The notes under the pieces were generated by a model. That model ran no database searches, had not been told where the DNA came from, and saw nothing but the letters and a program-made list of their open reading frames with translations. A DNA stretch of 64,000 bases from Platerodrilus igneus. Taxonomy: Eukaryota; Arthropoda; Insecta; Coleoptera; Lycidae. The stretch is from NCBI GenBank assembly GCA_036346225.1, contig JARFIW010001104.1:3684001-3748000 (forward strand), in the 5' to 3' direction. This document shows, piece by piece, positions 1 through 11,805 of the stretch (positions within the stretch are counted from its first letter, which is position 1; every line of letters begins with the position of its first letter). Position numbers and translations under genes: made by a program.

Positions 1-1225
1 AGAACGGGAGACATTTTAGAGTATTTACAGAGATATGACGATGTATGTGTTGGACGGACAAGAGAGATACGAGAACGAAACGTTAACACAGTTAGGTTTG
101 ACAACAGGACACCGAATTATCCGAGACGGCCTGACTACAACAGAAATTTTCGACCGAATTGGGAACGACGAGGACAGGAATACAGGAGCAATAGTGCGAC
201 TAGGGGACCGACGCCAAGACCTAGTTACACGAGACAGAACAGTTTACCGGAAGTAAACAGGACTGTGACCAGCACGCCGAATAGAGATAGGGACACGGAT
301 ATTAACACGAGGAGGACGTACGCACAGGTTGTAGAAGGACAACCAGGACCAAGCACGGAAAACAGGATGAGACAGGATTTTTAGAACGCGACAGACCACT
401 AGATTTCTGTGTAAATGTATACGAACATCCACGTGAATTTTTCAAAATTGAGGAGGAAGTAGAGCCAGAAACTGAGGAAAAATTATGTTTGCCAATTATT
501 AATTTAGAAATTTTTGAGAATAATGTAGAAGTATTACTTGATACAGGGGCAGAGGCGAGTTTAATATCGGAGGAATTCGTCAGCAAAATTAGGGATAAGG
601 TTTGTGATAGAATTATGCCTATAAAACGTAGCCATTTAGTAGCTCCAAATAAAAGAAGTTTGCTGTAGTAAATAGTGTTGTGGTGCTTAGGATAGATATA
701 GGAGGTTTAAGCTGTGAACAGGAGTTTGTAATTGTACCTGGACTGAAGTTTCAGAGCATTTTAGGTGTTGACTGTATGATGAAGTTAGGGGTTTTGATAG
801 ATATGGAAAGGAAGGTAGTAAGGATTAAGGATAGGGTAGTGCCATGGAAGGGCAGTTATGAAGTCACAGAGGATGACACTGGGTTTAGTATTAATGTAGT
901 AGAGGTAGAAGATGATGAAGGTAAACAGATCAACACGATAAGATGTCCAGAGGAAAGGAAAGTAGAGGTTCAAGCTTTAATACAAAACAGCAGAAGTAGT
1001 GGGGGTAGAAGCAGCATATCAGGAGCAGGTGAAGGCGAAATTAAGTAAAGATGGCAAGTTTGTTTTTAATAAAGTAGATTTAAGGGATTCATTCTGGCGG
1101 ATTCCATTACACAAGCATTCTAGCAGGTACAGAGGATTTTCCGTAGAGGAAAATTTGATAATTGTAAAATAGTATCGTTTGGTTTGTCGGCAGAAAGGAA
1201 ACAAGAATAAATGAGAAACAGACAA
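1..1225 (+). pseudogene. Ty3/gypsy retroelement gag-pol remnant (gag tail, protease, RT scrap)
   Basis: The real gag frame is frame 1 from the window edge to the stop at 382-384; it is rich in Arg, Asn and Pro, as in nucleocapsid-like gag tails. The ATG-started frame at 35-256 is a shadow. Pol then runs in frame 3 from about 390, with an aspartic protease motif LLDTGAEASLIS near 537-572. It continues after a one-base shift at about 655 as an open stretch to 1048 (protease C-terminus, ILGVDCMMKLG). From about 1076 a short RT segment reads VDLRDSFWRIPLHK, followed by KIVSFGLSA. Most of RT, RNase H and integrase are missing, so this copy is internally deleted and not functional. The gag stop sits on a run of five T; six would fuse gag and pol. 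Family assignment is confident, clade is not. Confidence 0.85.
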
Positions 1226-1860
1226 GTGTAGGGACTGAAGAAGAAGTAATATTTAAGAGTCAGGATAAGAGGGATGATAAGTTTATTGTATGTGAGATAA
1301 TAGAGATGTTAAGTATAGATATAGAAGGGGAGAGATAGGGATGAAGAGTATTAGGATGGTTAGAGAAAGACTTGGAGGGTCAAGAAGAGAGTTAGATTTA
1401 AATAGGATAGGGATAGCATAGGTGTATATAAAAGAGTAGAAGTAAGTGGTTATAGAAAATAAAGCTAGATATAGGACACATATGGGAGATAATTAGGAAT
1501 AGGTTTAGGATGAGGATAAAGAGTAAATGTAGGAAGAAAATAAGATAGGTTAAGTATAGATATTTTATATAAGATTAGTGGAGAGTTAGGAATAGAGTAA
1601 GAGTAGGATAGGCATATAGGATTAGGTAGGGGGAAGTAAAGTATAGTGAAGAGTAGTTAAAAGTTAGGAATAGGATAGGTATATAGGATGTATATAGGAT
1701 TAGATGGATAAGTAGGATGAAGTTAGGGATAATTTCAGTTTATAGAAGTAGGTGAGAGTTAGGAATAGGATAGGAATATAGGATAGGTGTAAATATTTTT
1801 TGGATTGGAGACAAAGTAGGTAAGTTAGATAGATAAGGATAGAGAGAGATAGGCAAAATT
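1220..1860 (+). repeat. Purine-rich, AGGATAGG-like degenerate repeat tract
   Basis: About 640 bases are dominated by A and G on the plus strand with almost no C. Short motifs such as ATAGGATAGG, AGTTAGGAATAGG and GAGATAGG recur irregularly. No frame is open for long. It directly follows the gypsy RT remnant and precedes LTR-like sequence, so it may be a degenerated internal part of that element or a simple-repeat expansion. Confidence 0.7.
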
Positions 1861-4133
1861 TTGTAAAGATTTTTGGCAGTCTAAATATTTGATATTTGCA
1901 TTCAAATAAGTGGGATTATTTGTATTCAAATAGGGGGAAAATACTCATATTTAGACCAGGGTAGAAAATTAAATAATCAAATCAAATAATTTTAATTACC
2001 GTGTATAAGGAATTTCATTAAATAATACGCTTTATTAAAACCTTGAAGCATAAATAAACTCGGTCGTTTCAGTAAAAATAAGAAATTTAAATTATCTATA
2101 AGACGCTTTACATCAAAAGAAGCAGTATTGAAAAGCGCAGTGGATAATTTAATTATTCCTAAACAAATGGAAATTACGTGCAAAGTTTATATTAATTAAC
2201 CCTATTTTAAGTAACCGGTAGTAAAACAAAGTGTACATATAATAATTAATATTTAAGTTGTATTCGCTAAAAATGAAAGGATAGAAATCAATTTAATTGG
2301 AGTTAATTAAACCGTTAATAACATAATACCTATAGAAGCTTGTGAAAACCCAATAATAGTCAAATCGTAGGAAGGTTATTTAAAATGTTACGTTTGAACA
2401 CCCTGCGTGTTTTTAAAAGGCAATTTCAAGTTAATTTGTTTGGATAAACATGTTGATTCTAAGGATATTGGAAACGATCAGATGCTTTAGCAGGAAATAC
2501 AGAACACCTGCGTATTTTTAAAAAGCTCATTCTGCGTAAATTTGGCAAATAATTAATGTTTCAAAGAATCTTGGAGAAACCGGGACTTAGTATTCACGAG
2601 AATGTGCGATACGGGTTTATTAAACCCAGATAACAGTCCGCGTGGACTAAAATATAATCGATAATAAAGAATATAAATTTGCACCAATACGAACAGGTTA
2701 GAAAAGGAAAGAGAAAATGCGTCAAGCAAAGACACATATTGTAAAGGGCGGGATTTAAGCAACGTCAAGGGGTTGCGATTGGTTAAAAATAGGATGCATA
2801 TATCAGAGGTAGAACAACAATTTCTGTATAAAAGTAATTAGTTTTTCTCGGACAACTTTGCGGGCCGTGTTGAAATTTTCTGAGATCTCAATGGGGTGAG
2901 TACTAAATTCATAAAAATCGACGTGCAGGCTACAGACTGGGAACGTAGAATGAGGAATTCGTTGAATTACCCGTTTTAGGGAACAAAGCGACGTGTCGGC
3001 TATTCGCTATATATACAGGCGGGAATATATGTTTCTCTCTTAGACTCTTAGACTTTCGACGATTCGATGCGTTAAAAGCTCGTGCATCCGCGACTTGATA
3101 TTAAACAGTGCATTTTAGTTTGATTAAATAATTTAAAGTGTGCTAGTATATTTTAGTGACTCAAAATAGTTGGTTATTTTACGTGCTAACATGAATGTAC
3201 TTCAGTGCACTTAGATACAAGGTAATAAAAGTTTATTATCACGGTACCAATTAGTAAAATTTACAACGACAAATGTATACCCAAAAGTAGGCAGTTTTGG
3301 CGTATATTGGTAATATTGGTAAAAGGAAGTATGAATTTCTTTGCTATTTTGCGGGGTGTTAATGACTAAATGGTTCGTAAATGTGTCTGCATCCACTGAA
3401 CCAGAGGCAGATATACACAGATGAGTTCCGGAAAAGCCTAGAAACAACTTTAAATTAATGGTGATGGAGAACATTTTTAAAGCGTTGACAACTTGAAGCT
3501 GTAAATAGAATCCGGTTGGAATGGTGTGATTTACAAAAGGGACGATTACACTGAAGCTACGAGGACAATAACCTTCAGGTAAATTGTACTATTTTGTTTG
3601 ACATTTTTGTGTGTATTGAATGACTTTATAATTGATTTACTTTAAATGGACATTAGTGGAATTTTTCTAACCATAAAATTTAATTTTAAGATGAAATTTG
3701 CTTGTTTAAGTAAAAGGGTATTTTGTTTTGATGTTCGGGAATAGGATGAAACTTTGGGTAGGTCTTTGAGCTCAATTAGACAAACCTGGTTAATTAACGT
3801 AAAGGGTGGTAGATGCTCCTTTATACTCAGACTCGGTCTGCTTATCTTGTTATATTAATTAGTAGGCATCCAACAAGGACTTTAATTTTGGATGCACAGT
3901 AAAATGATAATAAAATTAATCCGGAAATTCTTTTAAAACTGAATTTTATGTTCAAATTTAATTTGAAAATTTAATGTATTCTGAATATTGATGTAAATAG
4001 AGTTAACGTTGATGTTTGTGGTAGGAATGTGTTGTTTAATTTTATGATTGAGAATGGAAGTTATCTAGAAGAGCAGCCGAGGCGATTAACAGAAGGAATC
4101 AACGGACCAGGTGATTTAAAAGGTTTCACAGCA
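1861..4133 (+). mobile_element. LTR-like noncoding region of a gypsy element, ending at a PBS
   Basis: No coding capacity. A purine-rich ATAGGGGGAAAA stretch near 1927-1940, resembling a polypurine tract, precedes it. Inside is a promoter-like block near 3007-3060 (CTATATATACAGGC, then CTCTCTTAGACTCTTAGAC). It ends with TTTCACAGCA at 4124-4133, followed at once by a tRNA-Lys-like primer-binding site. The same end plus PBS arrangement recurs at 7021 and 39121. The left boundary is unclear, and I could not match an LTR start like those at 5184 and 37416. The 87-codon minus-strand frame at 3211-3474 inside it resembles nothing I know. Confidence 0.5.
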
Positions 4134-4137
4134 TTCT

Positions 4138-4157
4138 TGACGCCCAAACTGTGGGGC
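4138..4157 (+). other. Primer-binding site, tRNA-Lys-like (degenerate)
   Basis: TGACGCCCAAACTGTGGGGC sits five bases after an LTR-type CA end. It is close to TGGCGCCCAACGTGGGGC, the complement of a tRNA-Lys 3' end used by gypsy-type elements. Confidence 0.6.
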
Positions 4158-4207
4158 TCGAATGTTTTTTAAAGGGCCAGTACCTGCAGATATGAGAGGA
4201 TTCACAG

Positions 4208-4209
<2 letters not shown>

Positions 4210-4257
<48 letters not shown>
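4210..4257. repeat. (TA)n microsatellite
   Basis: Uninterrupted TA dinucleotide run of about 46 bases directly after CACAGCAA, just downstream of the PBS-bearing leader. Confidence 0.97.
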
Positions 4258-4262
<5 letters not shown>

Positions 4263-5139
4263 CGGTAACCACCCTCTCTATTAAGATATCGCAAAAGAAA
4301 ATTAGTTTAGAAATAACGTAGGTGATAGTAGGATGGTTATTGGCTTTTGCATAACACATTTACAATTATTATTTTGGAGAAATTAACAAGGTATACCCAA
4401 GTTTAATGCAATATTATACTTAGTTGGCATAATCTCAAAGCAAAAAGTTTCTACGTTATTCAATATTCGCCGAGTACCATCTAAAATTATATGAGATTGA
4501 TTTCCAATTGTAAATTCAAACCAATAAACTACTTCAAATGCATATGGCATTGGATATTCTATGTAAGTACGTAAACGTGTTATATTAACATTTAAATTTT
4601 TTATTGATAAGTAGATTCAATCATCATTGTGCAATCACAATTTAAACACCGTTATCACAACCAGAAAAGTTGCTCATTTATAATTCATTGGAATTATTGA
4701 CAAATAATTCAATCAGGACGTAAAGCATCCAAAATTGTCATTTAGGGAACGTGAATGCAGAGGCGTGGTCCGGTCCATGAGTTTATGTTTTCTTTTTATT
4801 TTATGTCTTCATTTAAAGTTATGTTATTTTTTTGATGTTTTTATGTTTTAAAACAAATTGTATTAATTTGGTGTGGTTTAAACTTCAAGGTATAAAAAGA
4901 AAAAGTAAAACGAAGGCGATAAAGAATGCGAAATATTTCAGAATTCCGTAACGTTTTGTAGTGACAGTAATTTTTTTTGTTGAAGCCAGAGTGGCCAATT
5001 CATAGTATCAAGTACAACTTTTAGTTAAATAAAGTTGATTCACGCAGAATTTTAGTATCATTTTAGTCTCATGCACTTACACCACTGAGCTAACGGACCA
5101 CAAAAGTTAGGTTCTAAGAATAAACCGGAGAACACAACA

Positions 5140-5140
<1 letters not shown>
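4258..5140. other. Noncoding AT-rich stretch
   Basis: No open frame of note. The only structure I see is a short tRNA-like A-box on the minus strand near 5090, listed separately. Confidence 0.6.
5035..5105 (-). repeat. Possible tRNA-derived (SINE-like) head
   Basis: The minus strand contains GTTAGCTCAGTGGTGTAAG, a good match to a Pol III A box and tRNA D-arm. No clear B box (GGTTCGANTCC) follows at the normal distance and the T-arm cannot be folded, so this is at best a decayed tRNA-derived repeat and not a working tRNA. Confidence 0.3.

Positions 5141-5141
<1 letters not shown>

Positions 5142-5181
<40 letters not shown>
5142..5181. repeat. (TA)n microsatellite
   Basis: TA run immediately before the TGCTGTGATAAG start of the LTR at 5184. 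Confidence 0.95.
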
Positions 5182-5183
<2 letters not shown>

Positions 5184-5186
<3 letters not shown>

Positions 5187-7021
5187 TGTGATAAGGGGTT
5201 GTTTAGGGGTGTATTGAGTCATAAGGGTCGCGTAATAAACGTAAATTGCAATAGGAATCAGAAAACTGCATTTCTTTAGCAGGAAAATAAATAATTCACA
5301 CATTATGTAAATAGCAAACACTTAACACCCTGTATAAGGACCGAAATTAACTTTAATCAATGCCAGTAAGCATATCTTTCAATAAGAGAACGTGTATTCA
5401 GCAGAAAAATAATTATACATGTAATTAAAATACGTCAAGAAGCGTTCAATAAGTTCATAAAATAGATATGCATGAGATAAGATAAAACCTAGTAAATCTT
5501 CATGCAATTACGCTTGTAATAAAGAAGGAATAATAAAGCGCTTTGATAAGAAACGCACTTTCAAAGGTAAGTTTTAAATAGAGACATAAACGAAAACATC
5601 ACTCATGTTACATCAACTATTTTGTTCAATTCTCCAAAAGCTTTATCTACACAAAACAACAGACATAAGCTAAATGAAAGTCCAACAATAATAACAAAAA
5701 AGGCGGTCAAAGATCGTAAAACAATAGCAAATACCAGCATGATATGTAACTTCAGAATAGTTTCGTCAGAAATCAGCTTGAAAACTACTAGGAATGTCCA
5801 AAACAAACATGGTTGGTTACAACACTTTATAAGGCTGTTTGGACAAACCAATCCAAATGTAGATAGCAAAAGGCATATAACGCCCAGAGTTGATAAGAAA
5901 GGGCAGTCTCAATTTGAAGCATGTCAAAATTACAACACTCTGATTCGAATATTTACGCGTCAAATACATAAATTTTAAATTATATTATTGTGAAAAGTAG
6001 TGTTGTGTAGTAATAGCTGATGACGAATTACGTTGAACATATATAAAAAAAACTTTTGCCGTTTTGCAGAAAACATGAGTAGAAATTTGTTAATTAATTT
6101 AAATTAAATTTTTATAATAATGTAGGGCTGTAATTCATGATTCTAAAGTGTCCCTCAGAAATCCAAGTCTAATTCGAAGGTGTATCCAAGAAACCTGCGA
6201 CTTCTAAGGTATGTATAAGAAATCCAAGAAACCTACGAATTCTAAGTGCGATATTAAAAAGGATCTAAATCAGGTATTCAGAACTTCTGAGTGGTATTCA
6301 GAAATCCAGTTTGTAATTAAGTGGAGATGTTCTAAGGCGTATCCAGAAAAATATGAAGTAAAGCACGAGGTGAATTTTGGAAATAAGGAGTAACAAAACT
6401 ATTGGTTCAAAGCATGTGGAGGAGTACAAAGCAGAGCGTTAGTTTTCGATTGAAGATAATAAGGCGGTGTTGATCCACAACATGCAACAGCAAATCAGGA
6501 TATCACAGGTCAGGGCTAACTAGTATAAGGAATCTTTTCAAATTTAAATTTAAACACTTGAATATAATTTTTTCTCAAACTTGTAAGGAGTCAACAAAAA
6601 TATTGAATACGTTGAAATTTACGTCTTGAACATCCCAGATTTTTTTTCAGTAAAAGGTGTCGTTTTTGGTGACTAACTTAAATTAAAGGGATATAATTTT
6701 TGGGATAACTGATCCAAATAATATTAATTGATTGAAGGGTTTATTTAAAGGATTACAAAAATTGTGAAGAGTAGATATTATTTCCTTTCATTATACGAAT
6801 ATTGATCAACTTCATTTTATCAATTCAAACAGGTAAGAATTAAAGGGGTAAATTAATTTGATCATCGTAACGTTGTGCACTCTGTGTAAATTAAACTGGG
6901 CTAGTCGTGGCATTATTAAAATTAGAAGATTAGAGAAAAACACAGGGCGGTGGCGTTCAGCAGGAAACTGGACGTTTATTACATCCGGCTGCTCAAACAT
7001 GGGGGGGGGAGTACTTCAGCA
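5184..7021 (+). mobile_element. Ty3/gypsy LTR (copy B, about 1.84 kb)
   Basis: Starts TGCTGTGATAAGGGG and ends TACTTCAGCA, followed by a primer-binding site. Its start (TTGAGTCATAAGGGTCG) and its end (GTGCACTCTGTGTAAATTAAAC near 6870) both have recognisable counterparts in the LTR at 37416-39121, so both belong to one family. A TATA-like CATATATAAAAAAAA lies near 6040. The TCCAAGAAACCT motif is repeated irregularly at 6160-6330. Long frames inside (5603-5869 minus, 5622-5978 plus) are in LTR sequence and are not believed to be genes. The element body is missing. Confidence 0.65.
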
Positions 7022-7028
7022 ATTAATC

Positions 7029-7047
7029 TGACACAACAACGTGGGCC
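7029..7047 (+). other. Primer-binding site, tRNA-Lys-like (degenerate)
   Basis: TGACACAACAACGTGGGCC, seven bases after the CAGCA end of the LTR. It matches a tRNA-Lys PBS in its 3' part. Confidence 0.55.
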
Positions 7048-7059
7048 AGAATATCATAG

Positions 7060-7061
<2 letters not shown>

Positions 7062-7148
<87 letters not shown>
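7062..7148. repeat. (TA)n microsatellite with CA interruptions
   Basis: About 87 bases of TA repeats broken by ACATA and ACACATA, immediately left of a host exon. The plus-strand 92-codon frame through it is an artefact of the repeat. Confidence 0.95.
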
Positions 7149-7149
<1 letters not shown>

Positions 7150-7214
7150 CTGTAAATACGTCCTACAATTATTACTCATAAGTAACAATAAGTTAGTATA
7201 TTTAAATATATTAC

Positions 7215-7371
7215 CTTCAGTTGTTTAATAGAAGCACCTAACGACTTCCTCTTTTGCACAAAATTCAGTAACCATTCTACCAGGTTAATATCATAATCGC
7301 TTGCTCCCATGCCTTTTAATTTTTCTACAGCTTGGTTGAATTCCAATACTGTTTTACTTATTACTGAATCC
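7215..7371 (-). CDS. GTF3C1: TFIIIC large subunit (GTF3C1-like), internal exon toward the C-terminus
   Basis: A 157-bp minus-strand exon with acceptor TCCTTTTAG before 7371 and donor CTGAAG|GTAATA after 7215. Its first base completes the CG left by the donor of the 17844-22019 exon (Arg), after which 52 codons are open and end in phase 0. The peptide (FNQAVEKLKGMGASDYDINL, then a WLLNFVQKRK helix) resembles a late winged-helix-like segment of human GTF3C1 that includes LSGYSPEDL. It sits next to a (TA)n tract and gypsy debris. The remaining C-terminal exons must lie left of the window, because no other matching minus-strand exon is seen down to base 1. Identification rests on phase, splice sites and weak similarity. 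Confidence 0.85.
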
Positions 7372-9842
7372 CTAAAAGGAATATTAATAAAAAAATTGGT
7401 ATTAGCACAAAATTGTAATATGCCTATATTGTGTTCGACTAACTAAATCTAAATAAAAGTCTTAAAAATTATTTGTAATTAAAAGTTTTGAAAAATAAAA
7501 AAGCTGATGATCACCATATGACGCTCCCTGTCTAATTCAAAGGATTTCATATACCTTGTATTGCGCCAGTGATCTACAACTATCATATTTTAAAATTTGA
7601 TAGTTTTAACCTATAAAACAGTTGAAAATTCTATTTTAAACTCACCATTTTCGTTTCAATAAAATTTAACAAAGTAATATTTGCGTGTATAAATGAAAAT
7701 TCAACCTCATATTTTTCGAGTGGAATTTTTATTATTTCCAATAAGTTTAACACCACGGCAATGCTATGGTTCAAGCAATAGAAGGGTGGAAGAGCAATGA
7801 TCGAAGACAATGTTCAAGAAGGTCATCCTTATACCTCTTTGTTGCGAAGAATAGCAATACTGTGGAAGATGAAACATGATTATAGCAGATCGGTATTAAA
7901 GATACTGAGGAAAAAGAAATGCATACAATTTTGCACAATTAATTGCATGTCAGGAAGCTTTGTAATCAATGGATTCCTCACATTTTAAAAACATGCAAAA
8001 AAAAAACGCGTCAAGTGGTGCAAACAAATAATAGAAAACATGCAGCAGTGATCACTCAAATTCTGTATATAACATATAAATCTGAAATTAGGCATCCAAA
8101 CTGCATAGTTGTTTCAAGGTGAACCTAAACCAACAAGCATTTCGAAAAATTGTTTGCTTGTTTTTAAAAAAAAATTAATCATGCTACAACCGTTCCATTG
8201 GAAGATCGATCGACAGTTAATATAGCGTGGTATGCTACAATTTGTTTGCCGAAAGTTATCGCTGAAATCAGAAAAACGAAGGTAAGTGGCTAATCATCTG
8301 TTCATCACATCAATGCACGCACACAGCACAACAAACTGTTAAGTAGCAACATCGAAATAATGATTAATTTCTCATATTTGTCTGATTTATTGCCCAATAA
8401 TTTCTTCTTATTCAATATATTAAAAATATAATGCATAGCCAGTATTTTTCATTGCTTGAAGTGGTTGTTGAAGCATTTAATTTGCTTGTTTCAGAGGTAG
8501 CTACATCAGAGTGAATTTTCTTGTTTTGGAGGTACCTTGTTCCGAGTGAAAGTTTTAAGATAAGTTTCGTCAAATACAAAAGTGTTATAGCTTTAAAAGG
8601 GTAGTATTTTGAGAAGCAATACAGAGATTTACGTAACTTAATAAGGTGTTTTATATTTTCCGTGAATTTCAGCAGCCATCCTCGCACAACTATAATAGTT
8701 TCTGCACCCATATTCACAAATGCATACAAAGTTTTATATCATACGATCAAATTATTAAAACGGTAAAATACAAATGAAAACTTTTTGCGATTCGTTTTTT
8801 AATTCATCATAATTGAAAAAACAAATATTAAATCAATAATACTTCGGAAGTTATGACAGTTACCTTTCAGTTAAACATTAATAACACCAAATTTTTTATG
8901 TATCAATTATTCGATAAATACATAACAAATTATGATGAAAAAATAGAGAATGCACTGAATGTGACTTGTACTGATATTGTCATTGTGAAATTCGAGAAAA
9001 CCTATAGAAAACATGCAAATTCTTCAAAAGTTAGTATCCAAATAAAAAGTTGGATTCAATATCAAAAAAGCCTGTAATGCTCGCGTGTTCTGTAAGTACA
9101 CATTAGGTGATAGGAAAAAATTAATATAATTTCAGCTAGTTCAAAGAGCTTTGGGTAACGAAAACCACTTTAAAAAATTTACAGAAGCTTAGATAGTTTA
9201 CATTCTATAAAGTGACTATTTAAATGATATTAAATTGAACAAATAAATAAACCACAAAACACCTAGCACATTTTTATACAAAAAGTAATGACGAAAGAAA
9301 TTTTACACTCGTCGAATTCAATTAGAAAAATTACCAATAAAAATCGAGGACGTCACCATCCACATTAATATTTGTATCAATTTATATGGAGATCAAGAAA
9401 CCACTAAATCATAAAATGTCATAAAATTAATGCGTTCACATGAACTGAAGACACTGAAATTGTCCATAAGAAAGCTATAGAAGCACAACGTGTGAGAATG
9501 GATTTTTAAAAGAACGAAGGGAGATTAAAATATAACAATTACGTTTAGAAGTGAAGAAAAACACAATCTGACGTGACAGCAAACATATCATTGGCAAAAA
9601 GCATTTGATCATCCCTCGGTAAAGGGGGTAATGTCAAATTGTTTTTGAGCTTTATTGGATACCTTAATCAGAAGTTCTAGCACGTGAATTGTGAAACTTA
9701 TATTTGTGTGGAGTTGGGCTTACTAAACCATGAAAAAGTAATGAATTGGTTTCACTTTTCCACATAAGTAGAAATTAAAATAGCTGGAATGGAGTGACCT
9801 ACCGTGCCAAGGAAGTAAAAATGTAAATCAGTAGAGTTAACC
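7372..9842. other. Intron sequence, no feature recognised
   Basis: Left part of the 10.5 kb GTF3C1-like intron (7372-17843). Small open frames at 7797-7988, 8412-8729 and 8853-9077 have low-complexity composition and no recognisable similarity. I see no repeat or transposon structure here. Confidence 0.6.
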
Positions 9843-10515
9843 TGTAACAGTTAAAATATTTCTGTTACCAATTTTATTGGTTAAGCAATGTATTCTACTT
9901 ATTCTGATAGACAGACAACCATACATACAGACCTCGTAGGAACGTATTTGGTTGAAAACACCATTTGAGAAACCATCTATGCTTAGGAGGGATATTATCT
10001 ACTTTGTTAGATACGCGAATTTTGTCTTCCTTTTTTATTTAAACAGTGCACGAAAATGGGTGTTCCTAATTGTGAAGTTGAGCTTTGCCTGAAAGCATCA
10101 AGTATTTAAGTTCTCATAACTTAGTTTATTCACTTTGTCATAATGTGCAAATCCGCAAGTGGGCAAGTTTACTTCGCTTTTATTAATTTGAAATTGTTAA
10201 ATCTAATGAGGGTTTTTCACTTCAACATTTAGTTACGGATTCGCGTGACAATAAATTAGAGAAGCACGCAATACTAAATTATTCCCGGGAGCACGTAGAA
10301 ATAATTTTGATCCCGGCGTAATTACTATGGTATTCAAAATACGTTTTATTTGAATACAATTCGCACATGGTAAATTCTAACCACTAAGTTTGAGACATTT
10401 CAAACACCATTCGTTGCCACTCTGAACGCACCTGCAATGCAGCCATCAATTCTGAAGAGTATTGTTAGCAATTGTTAGTATAGCCAAACTACAGTTTAAT
10501 AAGTTATTTTGCATG

Positions 10516-10708
10516 TACTCCCTGTATGTTTGTTGTGGTTTGTTTAGCATTCTTCTTAATCTTCTTTGGGAATTAAACCACTCATAGTTTTTAAAATCAT
10601 CTTTATTTACGTTTCGATCCATGACCTAGGATCGTTGTCAAAATAATAAAAACTTCAAGTTTGACATTTATGACATAAATTGAGGGTGACTTTGATTTAT
10701 TGATGTTT
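10516..10708 (-). mobile_element. Penelope-like element terminal fragment
   Basis: Nearly identical to the outer 190 bases of the Penelope-like element at 24553-26657. It contains CTCCCTGTATGTTTGTTGTG, AGCATTCTTCTTAATCTTC and ATGACCTAGGATCGTTGTC in the same order as the reverse complement of that element's right end. It breaks off in a poly-T stretch. It is inserted in the internal region of the 9843-12310 LTR element. Confidence 0.9.
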
Positions 10709-11790
10709 TTTTTATTTTATTTTTATTGTTCAAGTGGCAACATCTCCATTCTGTAAATATTATAAAAACAGTTATTTTTGTATAAATTTGGTTGTACATA
10801 TCATCGGTTAAACAATTATTAATAATGTATTTTTTTACTCACTAAAATAATGGCAATGTGTTACTGTTTATTGAACTTGAACTAAATCAAGTGTATGGTT
10901 TTACTAGTAGAAATAACAATTCAAAGAACCCACTGTAGTCCTTAAGATAAGAGTGCACTCCATTTATTTTTTAGCAAGAAAATTTTAACCTCACTAATTT
11001 TTTATAAAGTTAAATAATTATAAAGGTTACACATGGCACCCAATTTCTTTTTGTATAAATTTGGTTATCAACGGATACACCAGGCTTTCAAAATTATTTA
11101 ATGCAATTGTTATTCCTGCAGTAATACATGTAAGTAGTTTCTGTTTGATTTAATTCAAGGAATTTTTCAGTGTTGTGAAATAAATACAACCACCATATAT
11201 ATGCCGTAAATACTGATTTAAAAAATTAATATTTTTATTTAATTGCACTATTATATTTTTATTTTACAAATACAGGTCGAGTAGGTAGCGTTGCTCCTCT
11301 TAACAATTTACGGCAACACCTCTAATCCCTGGAAAGAAATTTGGGGAGCGTTGTAATAAACTAAGAGTGCTGAAGATTGTCCTCATGTTAATGGAGATCA
11401 TCAAATTTTTTATACAAGGATAGAACCCATTGATCTTCTACAAACCTTGATTGGCTTTGTTTATTTTTGTTTCAGTACCAACAAATATTTTTGTGAAACA
11501 GCAAAGCTGTAATATTTCTAAATTACTAAATTACTGTCACTTATCGTCTAAGAGACAGTAAGGGCAAAGACATTGGTATTTGGCACGTTAAAGATTTGAA
11601 ACCAGACACGTAAGATGTAGGGGATAGATCTGCTGATTGTCCTCTTAGTTCCTGTAAGTCCGCATAGGTAAACTAGTTTTTCTGTTGAGGGTGGGTTTGC
11701 ATCCTGCTATCCGGTTAGTTTGTTAGGACTCCATTCTCAAGCAAAGGGACACTGGTCTTCTATTAGGAATTGTTTGTTAGAGTTTCTCAT

Positions 11791-11805
11791 GTGGGGACGG
11801 GGTAG
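11791..11805 (+). other. Polypurine tract before 3' LTR
   Basis: GTGGGGACGGGGTAG directly abuts the TGTAACAG LTR start, the expected site for plus-strand DNA priming. Confidence 0.65.

Noticed and set aside
35..256. 73-codon ATG-started ORF at the left edge
   Set aside because: Shadow of the gag frame, which is open from base 1 in another frame and continuous with protease.
3211..3474. 87-codon minus-strand ORF
   Set aside because: No recognisable domain or splice support; within LTR-like sequence.
5603..5899. Hydrophobic minus-strand frame resembling a gustatory receptor fragment
   Set aside because: It lies inside LTR copy B, is frame-broken at its upstream end and has no receptor signature; probably AT-rich noise.
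6950..7228. 92-codon ORF
   Set aside because: Largely a translation of the (TA)n tract and PBS region.
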